Below are positions 1 through 5,428 of a DNA stretch of 9,561 nucleotides, piece after piece. The translations under genes and the position numbers were made by a program. This stretch comes from Candidatus Aminicenantota bacterium (GTDB taxonomy: Bacteria > Acidobacteriota > UBA6911 > RPQK01 > JAJDTT01): positions 8,057 through 17,617 of the forward strand of contig JAPOYZ010000588.1 of assembly GCA_026706325.1 (NCBI GenBank), in the 5' to 3' direction. The notes beneath the pieces were generated by a model that saw nothing but the letters and a program-made list of their open reading frames with translations, was not told where the DNA came from and did no database searches. Each line of letters begins with the position of its first letter. The first letter of the stretch is position 1.

Positions 1-72
1 GGTGGGATGATTGCCCCCCTGAACGTGTGCCGCGAAGACGGGTATTCGCGGTTTGAAAGATAGGGAAGTCAT
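1..72 (-). CDS. Start of a possible amidohydrolase-family gene (partial, cut by window edge)
   Basis: Only the first 24 codons are present, read leftwards from an ATG at 72-70. The Shine-Dalgarno AAGGAG (83-78) lies five bases upstream, which makes the start convincing. The frame opens 14 bases after the stop of the PIG-L gene, so it is probably the next gene of the same operon. The visible N-terminus contains FKPRIPVFAAHVQGG, with no signal peptide. I associate a similar opening (KPRxPVFDANV) with TIM-barrel amidohydrolases of environmental bacteria. In those, residues just after this point carry the first metal ligands, but none can be seen here. The gene call is solid. The family is a guess from a short stretch and could be wrong. 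Confidence 0.6.
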   Translation of the reverse strand, partial: MTSLSFKPRIPVFAAHVQGGNHPT

Positions 73-86
73 AAAAACTCCTTACG

Positions 87-950
87 TTAGTCCACCCGAA
101 CCCGGTAGGAGTGGCGCCGCATCATCTCATGATCCGACTCCTTGGCCAGCCGCAAGGCCCGGCTGGTCACCGGAAGGAAGTCGTGAACTTCGGCATTCAT
201 CTTGATGAACCCCTCGGCGTAGGCGACGCGGCCCCCGACCCCGAAGGCTCCGTCGCTGGTCTCGATCCGTTTTCGGGCGTAGGCGCCACCGTACCCCTGG
301 CTCTCCAGGCAGTCCAGCGCCGCCAGCTTCTTGTCCACGACATCGGTGATCTCGATCAGCACGTCGTTGTAGACCCCGACCCGGGCGGCCCAGACGTCGC
401 TGGGGACGGCGGCGGCTCCGGTCCCGAAGAAGAAGACCTGGGCCGCCTTCGTCGGCGGATTCCGGTCTCCCGGGTCCACCGAGTGAGCGAAGTGGATGGC
501 GTGCATGACGATCTGTCCGGTGATGGCGTGGGGTTGGGCCACGCCGTCCCCTTCCTTGGGGTAGTGGGTCAGGATCACGTTGGGGCGGAGCTCGCGCAGC
601 AACCGGGCCAGTCGCCTGACCACCTCCTCGGTCACCAGCAGGATGGCGTCGTCGGCGCCGAAGAAGTAGAGGTCCTCGACTCCCAGCAGGCTGCAGGCCC
701 GCCGGACCTCCTGGGCCTTCACGTCTGAGCGTTCTTCGATCATCCCCTCCAGGACCGAGGCTTCCGGGATGGTCTCCCGGCCGTGCATGGAGTCGCTGAT
801 GACCTTGTCGTGGACCCGGGCTCCGTGGGTCAGGACGACGCAGCCCACCCAGTCGCCCCGCGCGGTGTGATGGGCCATGGTGCCGCCGCACTGGTCGAAG
901 ATGTCCGCCGGATGCGCTCCGATGGAGAGGATGCGAAGAGGTTCGGCCAC
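87..950 (-). CDS. PIG-L/LmbE-family protein with altered catalytic motif
   Basis: This 287-residue protein belongs to the PIG-L/LmbE family, whose members are mostly zinc-dependent N-acetyl-sugar deacetylases (MshB, BshB, GlcNAc-PI deacetylase). The N-terminal fold is recognisable: a strand ending in GAHPAD (residues 11-16), then CGGTMA, a middle GADD (98-101) and THYPKE (128-133). The family motif HPDD reads HPAD, so the Asp that acts as general base in MshB (Asp15) is Ala, while the zinc ligands His13 and Asp16 remain. The second motif, usually HPDHR, reads AQPHAITG and keeps one His (His141), probably the third zinc ligand. Zinc binding therefore looks possible but classical deacetylase chemistry is doubtful. 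I chose the GTG at 950 because AGGAG lies five bases upstream. An ATG 16 codons earlier lies inside the preceding gene and lacks such a site. It follows hldD by 25 bases, which suggests co-transcription. No signal peptide is visible, so it is probably cytoplasmic. Confidence 0.88.
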   Translation of the reverse strand: MAEPLRILSIGAHPADIFDQCGGTMAHHTARGDWVGCVVLTHGARVHDKVISDSMHGRETIPEASVLEGMIEERSDVKAQEVRRACSLLGVEDLYFFGADDAILLVTEEVVRRLARLLRELRPNVILTHYPKEGDGVAQPHAITGQIVMHAIHFAHSVDPGDRNPPTKAAQVFFFGTGAAAVPSDVWAARVGVYNDVLIEITDVVDKKLAALDCLESQGYGGAYARKRIETSDGAFGVGGRVAYAEGFIKMNAEVHDFLPVTSRALRLAKESDHEMMRRHSYRVRVD

Positions 951-975
951 GTGATCTCCTTTCAACTTGGTGGAT

Positions 976-1962
976 CTAGGCTGGGTCGGCCCCTCCAAGG
1001 ACCGGATCCAGGTATGTCGTCACATAGTCCCGGACCGCCTCTTTCAATGGCGTGAACGGGCGATCGAATCCGGCGGACCGGAGCTTGGCGCCGTCCGCCT
1101 GGGTGAAGTACTGGTACTGGTTGCGCAAAGACTCGGGCATGTCGATGTACTCGATCTGCGGCGAGCGGCCCATGGCGGCGAAGAGGGCGTTCATCAGGTC
1201 GTTCCAGCTCCGGGCCCGCCCGGTGCCGCAGTTGAAGAGTCCCGAAACCTGGAAATGGTCCTCGAAAAAGAGGGTCACGTCCACCGCGTCCTTCACATAG
1301 ACGAAGTCACGCAACTGCTCCCCGTCGCCGTAGCCGGGCCGGTGCGACTTGAAGAGCCGCACCCTTCCGGTGGAGACGATCTGGCCGTAGGCCTTGTGCA
1401 CCATGGATCTCATCTCGCCCTTGTGATCCTCGTAGGGTCCGAAGACGTTGAAGTACTTGAGCCCCACGATCCGGTCGAAGAGTCCCTCCCTGAAAGCCCA
1501 ATGGTCGAACAACTGCTTGGAGTAGCCATACATGTTCAAGGGCCGGTAGAGGGGAATCCGGGCCTCGTCATCGGAGTAGCCCAGAGAACCGTCCCCGTAG
1601 GTGGCCGCGCTGGAAGCGTAGACGAAGCGCACGTCGCTGGAAAGGCACCATTGGCAGACTTCCTGGGAGTAACGGTAGTTGTTGTCCAGCAGGTAGTCGG
1701 CGTCGCGCTCCGTGGTGGAACTGCAAGCCCCCAGGTGGAAGACCGTCTCCAGCTCGTCGATGGAGGAGTCTGCGATGAAGTCCCGGAACTCGCCCAGGTC
1801 CACCAGGTCGACGAAGGAGAGACCCAGCAGGTTCTTCCACTTCTGATCCGAACCCAAACGGTCCACGATGAGGATGTCCTCGTGGCCCCGGGCATTGAGC
1901 GCCGCCACCAGGTTGCGGCCGATGAATCCGGCGCCGCCGGTGACGATGTACTGGACGGGCAC
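976..1962 (-). CDS. hldD: ADP-L-glycero-D-manno-heptose 6-epimerase
   Basis: HldD converts ADP-D-glycero-beta-D-manno-heptose to the L-glycero form, the donor used to build the LPS inner core, in the cytoplasm with bound NADP. The 328-residue length is close to the family norm of about 310-330. Recognisable blocks in order are the Rossmann loop TGGAGFIG (8-15), GACSSTTE (78-85), NNYRYS (94-99), YASSAATYG (115-123), the YxxxK pair Tyr145/Lys149 within PLNMYGYSK, GLKYFNVFGP (167-176), HKGEM (180-184) with the second catalytic Lys (181), LRDFVYVKD (217-225), NCGTG (244-248) and YFTQAD (285-290). No key residue is missing. The start is GTG at 1962, preceded by GAGG about ten bases upstream. It begins 20 bases after the hldC stop, and the two genes act in consecutive steps, so a shared transcript is very likely. 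Confidence 0.97.
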   Translation of the reverse strand: MPVQYIVTGGAGFIGRNLVAALNARGHEDILIVDRLGSDQKWKNLLGLSFVDLVDLGEFRDFIADSSIDELETVFHLGACSSTTERDADYLLDNNYRYSQEVCQWCLSSDVRFVYASSAATYGDGSLGYSDDEARIPLYRPLNMYGYSKQLFDHWAFREGLFDRIVGLKYFNVFGPYEDHKGEMRSMVHKAYGQIVSTGRVRLFKSHRPGYGDGEQLRDFVYVKDAVDVTLFFEDHFQVSGLFNCGTGRARSWNDLMNALFAAMGRSPQIEYIDMPESLRNQYQYFTQADGAKLRSAGFDRPFTPLKEAVRDYVTTYLDPVLGGADPA

Positions 1963-1982
1963 GTTGCACTAACCTCGGTTTC

Positions 1983-2504
1983 TCAGCGGGATTTCTCGTC
2001 CTGTTCCCGGAACACCTCCAGGATCCGCCGGATGAGGCCGCTGCTGGAAAGGCCCGGCACCAAGGGCGCCAGAACCACCCGGCCGCCGTTGGCCTCCACC
2101 ACGTCGCGGCCGCTCACATAATGGGCCCAGTCCTCCGCCTTGACCAGCACATCGGGCAGCAATTCGGAGATCAGGTCCCGCGGCTCATCCTCGTCAAAAA
2201 GGACCACGTAGTCCACGCACTCCAGGGCCGCCAGCATGCGGGACCGGTAGGGCTCCCGGATGATGGGCCGTTTGTCCCCCTTGATGGAGCGGATCGACTC
2301 GTCCGAGTTGAGACCGACGATCAGCACGTCTCCCAATTCCCGGGCCTGGTTCAGATAGGTGGTATGTCCGGCGTGGAGGAGGTCGAAAGTGCCGTTGGTG
2401 AAGACGATGGTCCGGCTCCGGGACCGGAGCCGTTCACACTCCGCGGCCATCTGGTCTCGCGAGAGGATCTTGGACTCCGGGGCCCGCGTCTGCCGCATCT
2501 TCAT
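1983..2504 (-). CDS. hldC: D-glycero-beta-D-manno-heptose 1-phosphate adenylyltransferase (stand-alone)
   Basis: HldC transfers AMP from ATP to heptose 1-phosphate, giving the ADP-heptose that HldD then epimerises. This 173-residue protein corresponds to the C-terminal half of the two-domain HldE (RfaE). The kinase half is absent, so a separate HldA must be encoded elsewhere if the pathway is complete. The nucleotidyltransferase signature TNGTFDLLHAGH (36-47) contains HxGH (44-47). It is followed by GLNSDESIRSIKG (64-76), RP (79-80), LAALECVDYVVLF (91-103), PDVLVKAEDW (117-126) and GLSSSGLI (151-158), all in family order. I chose the ATG at 2504 because AGGAG sits 11 bases upstream. The open frame continues up to 2855, but that stretch lies antisense to the Asp-box gene, has no family similarity and is rejected. 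It is the first gene of the minus-strand run and is probably driven from the divergent region at 2505-2614. Confidence 0.95.
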   Translation of the reverse strand: MKMRQTRAPESKILSRDQMAAECERLRSRSRTIVFTNGTFDLLHAGHTTYLNQARELGDVLIVGLNSDESIRSIKGDKRPIIREPYRSRMLAALECVDYVVLFDEDEPRDLISELLPDVLVKAEDWAHYVSGRDVVEANGGRVVLAPLVPGLSSSGLIRRILEVFREQDEKSR

Positions 2505-2538
2505 CGCCGCCGCTTCTCCTCGTTTTCGGAAGCCGCCC

Positions 2539-2548
2539 ATTCTACAAT
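2539..2548. promoter_or_regulatory. Overlapping divergent -10-like boxes (hldC / Asp-box gene)
   Basis: The ten bases ATTCTACAAT contain TACAAT on the plus strand (2543-2548) and TAGAAT on the minus strand (2544-2539), each five of six matches to TATAAT. They would start the plus-strand transcript near 2555 and the hldC transcript near 2532. No good -35 element is visible for either, so these promoters, if real, are weak, activator-dependent or read by another sigma factor. This is inference from position and sequence only. Confidence 0.33.
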
Positions 2549-2550
2549 GC

Positions 2551-2573
2551 CCGGGCTGGGTCCCGTAGCCCGG
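2551..2573. promoter_or_regulatory. Perfect 7-bp dyad in the divergent promoter region (operator or leader hairpin)
   Basis: CCGGGCT (2551-2557) and AGCCCGG (2567-2573) are perfect inverted copies separated by nine bases. The dyad lies directly downstream of the plus-strand -10-like box and upstream of the hldC one. It could be an operator for a dimeric regulator controlling both directions, or a hairpin in the 5' leader of the Asp-box mRNA. No T-run follows, so it is not an intrinsic terminator. GC-rich arms can also arise by chance in this genome. Confidence 0.35.
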
Positions 2574-2614
2574 AATTGAAATTAGAACTCGACGCGGAAT
2601 CAAGGAGAGTGGGC

Positions 2615-3907
2615 ATGCAAGAGAGAAACAACCTGAGCCGGCGGCAATTCCTGGCAATTTCAATGGCGGGAGCCGCGGCTTTGAAGGCGTCCGGCACCGT
2701 TTCGGCGAGCGGACACACCTACGAGGGGCTGTTGCCGGCGGGCTCGGGACGGATCCTGGCCGCGTCGGAACGTGGCCATATATTGACCCTGATGAACGAC
2801 AATTCCGGGTCTTTCTCCCGCGACCGGGGAGAAACCTGGGGAAAGCCCTTCCCACTGATGCAGCAGGGGAAACCCATGAATGTCACCCGGAACCACCTGG
2901 TTCCTCTCAAGGGGGGATCCCTGGGCATGGTCTACGCCGAGGAACTGAGCGGTGCGCCGGCGCGCTACGCCGACCATCGAGTCCTGCGTTTCGCCACCTC
3001 CCGGGACGGAGGACGGAACTGGTCAAAGGGATCGGACATCGACCTGCCCGGACCCGGATCGGGTTCTTCGGGCGCCTTCTTGCAGGTTCCCTTCGGACGG
3101 ATGACGGAGCTCTCCACGGGACGGTTGCTGCTGCCCGTTTACTGGCAGTTCAACGGGCTTCACCCCGAAACCCGCCGGGCCATGGCCACGGGAATGCTGG
3201 ACGGGTATTCCATCGGCTTGGAAGGACACGCCCACCGGCCTCAGATGAGCGGCTGCTTCGCTTATTTCTCCGACGACCGCGGATCGACCTGGCAGCGGTC
3301 CAAGGGGTCCATCATGGTCTGGCCCCTTCCCGGGGAGAGGAGCCTGGGGGGATTCGGCGGAACCGCCGAGCCGGTGGTGACCGAGCTCAAGGACGGATCT
3401 GTTCTCATGCTCATGAGGACCAAGGTGGGACGCTTTTTCCAGACCCGCTCCGAAGATGGCGGCGAGAACTGGCATGAAGCGAGCCCCACCGCCCTCTCCA
3501 CCGGCGACGTTCCCTGCGACGTGGACCGGCTCCGAAACTCCGGGCAACTGCTGGTGATCTGGAACCAGACCTCCGGGGACGAAATTCGCAACGGGTACTA
3601 TCGTTCCCGCCTTTCGGTGGCCACCTCCGCCGACGAGGGGAAAACCTGGCGGAACTTCAAGACCGTGGACTCCAGTCCCGGCCTGGAGCCGGCCGGCCGG
3701 CTCTCCCCTCCGCCGGTGGCCCACATCCGGGTCAACCCGAAGGTTGGGAAACTCCCCAGCGGCTTCTTCCGATGCCACTACCCCTCCCTGGCCTTCTCCG
3801 GCGACCAGGTGCTCATGACCTACCAGTACGACACTGTCGAGAAGGGCAAGAGGACCCGGAGAATCAAGCTCGTGCGGGTGCCCGAGTCCTGGTTTCTGAG
3901 CGCCTGA
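2615..3907 (+). CDS. Tat-exported sialidase-like Asp-box (BNR repeat) protein
   Basis: This 430-residue protein opens with a twin-arginine signal, SRRQFLAIS (8-16), a hydrophobic stretch and a probable VSA cleavage site near residue 31, so it should be exported folded. It carries five Asp boxes of the form SxDxGxxW at 68-75, 129-136, 219-226, 279-286 and 338-345, the mark of a six-bladed sialidase-type propeller (GH33 and relatives). The segment EPVVTELKDGSVLMLMRT (252-269) and the ending KLVRVPESWFL are typical of proteins annotated as exo-alpha-sialidases in environmental bacteria. A clear F/YRIP motif is not visible; the nearest match is GRIL (45-48). Sialic acid is therefore not an established substrate, and another glycoside or a non-catalytic role is possible. 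The ATG at 2615 has AAGGAG seven bases upstream and gives a proper Tat signal. A TTG 13 codons earlier has neither. It is transcribed alone, divergently from hldC. Confidence 0.9.
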   Translation: MQERNNLSRRQFLAISMAGAAALKASGTVSASGHTYEGLLPAGSGRILAASERGHILTLMNDNSGSFSRDRGETWGKPFPLMQQGKPMNVTRNHLVPLKGGSLGMVYAEELSGAPARYADHRVLRFATSRDGGRNWSKGSDIDLPGPGSGSSGAFLQVPFGRMTELSTGRLLLPVYWQFNGLHPETRRAMATGMLDGYSIGLEGHAHRPQMSGCFAYFSDDRGSTWQRSKGSIMVWPLPGERSLGGFGGTAEPVVTELKDGSVLMLMRTKVGRFFQTRSEDGGENWHEASPTALSTGDVPCDVDRLRNSGQLLVIWNQTSGDEIRNGYYRSRLSVATSADEGKTWRNFKTVDSSPGLEPAGRLSPPPVAHIRVNPKVGKLPSGFFRCHYPSLAFSGDQVLMTYQYDTVEKGKRTRRIKLVRVPESWFLSA

Positions 3908-3914
3908 GGAAGCG

Positions 3915-3928
3915 ACCGGACAGCCGGT
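3915..3928. other. Short hairpin between convergent stop codons
   Basis: The 21 bases between the two converging stops (3908-3928) contain ACCGG (3915-3919) and CCGGT (3924-3928), a 5-bp perfect stem with a four-base loop. No T-run follows on either strand, so it is at most a weak bidirectional transcription barrier and not a standard intrinsic terminator. With so little space, the two transcripts probably overlap at their 3' ends. Confidence 0.25.
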
Positions 3929-5428
3929 TCAGGGACGAGTTCGGGCATGCGGGTCCGAGCCGGGATCGGAGGCCGGTATCCGGTTCAGCGTGTAGTAGGC
4001 GCGTGCGTGGAGCAGTCCCTCTCCCTCGACGGAGACGATGCCAGGCAGGTGCAGTTCGTGAACGTAGCCCGGCCGGAGACCCTCGACGATCAGGTCCACG
4101 GATCGACCGCCGGCGGCCACGCGAGCCTCTCTCAGGTTCAGTTCCCTGGTCTCGACTTCGGGACTGCCGTAGTCGGGATGGTAGAGATACGTATAGCTGA
4201 TCATGCGGTAGGAATCGGTCTGCGCGGCCCGGTCCGGGTCTACCCGTCCGGTGAAGGTGAGCCGAAAGCCGTCGGGCAGGGCCCGCATCTCCCGGACCTC
4301 GAAGGGCGTGCGGCCAGTCCAGACCAGGCGTTCCAGGCCGTAGGAACGGGTGCCCAGGGAATTCCAGCCGCGGTTGGTCTCCCCCACGAACAGCGATCCG
4401 TCGGCCCCGAAGACCAGGCGGACGACGGCGCTCTGAAATCCGTCGCGGAAACGAAAGCAGGCGCCCTGGACCTGTCCGTCCACACGTTCCAGAAACACCC
4501 GCGAGATCATGGCGTCGGTGAAATCCCCCACGAAGAGTTGTCCCTGGAAGGGACCGAAGCGGCCTGGCGAATGGTCCCACGCCAGGTCGGTGGCGCTCCG
4601 GCCCATCTTCCGGTAGGGGAACCAGACCGCCGGCAACTTGAACCCCGGAATCTGCTTGGCCGCCTCGACGACGGTGATGCCGGTGGGGATCCGCTCCGGA
4701 CAGACGACGGGCGAGCCGGGCAGGGAGCACGACTTGAGACCGTCGGGATGTCCGTAGAAATCTCCCTCCTCCACGTGATGGAGAGCGCCGGTGGCGACCC
4801 ACCCTCCCTGCTGATCCGTGGTGAAGACTTCGCCGCTGCCGTCCATACCGATCCCGCAAGGTGATCGCAGACCCGTCGCCACCGGGACCAGGCGGCCCTG
4901 CGGAGTCACCTTCACGGCCCAGCCCCGCCAGGCAGCGGCATCGGCGGTCAGATCTCCGATGGCGGCGTTGAGTGTGATCCAGAAATCCCCTTGCCTGTCG
5001 ACCCGGGGGCCGTAGGCGTATTCGTGGTAGTGGCCCGTGAGGCCCCAGTCGTCGGTGACGGTGAGATACTCGTCGATCACGTCGTCGCCGTCGAGATCCC
5101 GGAGCCGGGTCAGCTCGCTTCTTTGGGCCAGATAGAGGGAGTCGCCGTGGCGAACCAGTCCCAGCGGCTCGTGGAGCGCCTGGGCAATCCTCCGAAACCG
5201 GAGCCCCTCGGCCGGTTCCTTGTAGGCGCCCTCGACCAGCCAGACCTCTCCTCGGCGGATGGCCGCAGCTATCCGTCCGTCGGGAAGGCGTTCCAGGCCA
5301 CTGACCTCGAAGGGGACGGTTTCCGGGACGGGGAGGGTGACGATGCGGTAGTAGTCCTCTTCCCGCGCGTCCAGGTCCGCGGCGAACGTCAGAACCAACG
5401 CCGACAGGAGGCCGATGCGTTTCACCAT
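3929..5428 (-). CDS. Secreted beta-propeller protein, glucose/sorbosone dehydrogenase-like
   Basis: This 499-residue protein has a signal peptide (about 1-21: MVKRIG, then a hydrophobic run, cleavage near LDA/R), so it acts in the periplasm or envelope. Residues 35-370 form repeating blades with the GQLFVGDF, GADGSLFVGETNRGW and TGLRSPCGIGMD motifs seen in PQQ-type glucose/sorbosone dehydrogenase-like proteins. A loop DLDGDDVIDE (111-120) matches a calcium-binding DxDGDxxxDE pattern. Residues 375-485 form a separate probable Ig-like domain ending in ARAYYTLNRIP. Its own sequence has no CxxCH, so it carries no c-type heme. The ATG at 5428 overlaps the stop of the upstream cytochrome gene by seven bases (ATGGTGA), with AGGA seven bases ahead, which implies translational coupling. 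I infer that it oxidises an unknown substrate, possibly a sugar or alcohol, and passes electrons to that cytochrome. The cofactor and substrate cannot be read from the sequence. Confidence 0.88.
   Translation of the reverse strand: MVKRIGLLSALVLTFAADLDAREEDYYRIVTLPVPETVPFEVSGLERLPDGRIAAAIRRGEVWLVEGAYKEPAEGLRFRRIAQALHEPLGLVRHGDSLYLAQRSELTRLRDLDGDDVIDEYLTVTDDWGLTGHYHEYAYGPRVDRQGDFWITLNAAIGDLTADAAAWRGWAVKVTPQGRLVPVATGLRSPCGIGMDGSGEVFTTDQQGGWVATGALHHVEEGDFYGHPDGLKSCSLPGSPVVCPERIPTGITVVEAAKQIPGFKLPAVWFPYRKMGRSATDLAWDHSPGRFGPFQGQLFVGDFTDAMISRVFLERVDGQVQGACFRFRDGFQSAVVRLVFGADGSLFVGETNRGWNSLGTRSYGLERLVWTGRTPFEVREMRALPDGFRLTFTGRVDPDRAAQTDSYRMISYTYLYHPDYGSPEVETRELNLREARVAAGGRSVDLIVEGLRPGYVHELHLPGIVSVEGEGLLHARAYYTLNRIPASDPGSDPHARTRP

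Noticed and set aside
951..998. Longer start of the PIG-L gene at ATG 998
   Set aside because: It lies inside the end of hldD and has no matching ribosome site, whereas GTG 950 follows AGGAG by five bases and begins directly before the conserved first strand.
967..2121. Long plus-strand open frame of 384 codons opposite hldD
   Set aside because: It is antisense to a gene with every HldD motif intact. Its translation has low-complexity composition typical of high-GC shadow frames and no recognisable family.
2576..2614. Upstream TTG start for the Asp-box gene
   Set aside because: The ATG at 2615 has AAGGAG at ideal spacing and places the twin-arginine motif at residues 9-10; the TTG has no ribosome site.
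2505..2855. N-terminal extension of HldC by about 117 residues
   Set aside because: The extension is antisense to the Tat signal region of the Asp-box gene, lacks the HldE kinase motifs, and a good ribosome site precedes the ATG at 2504.
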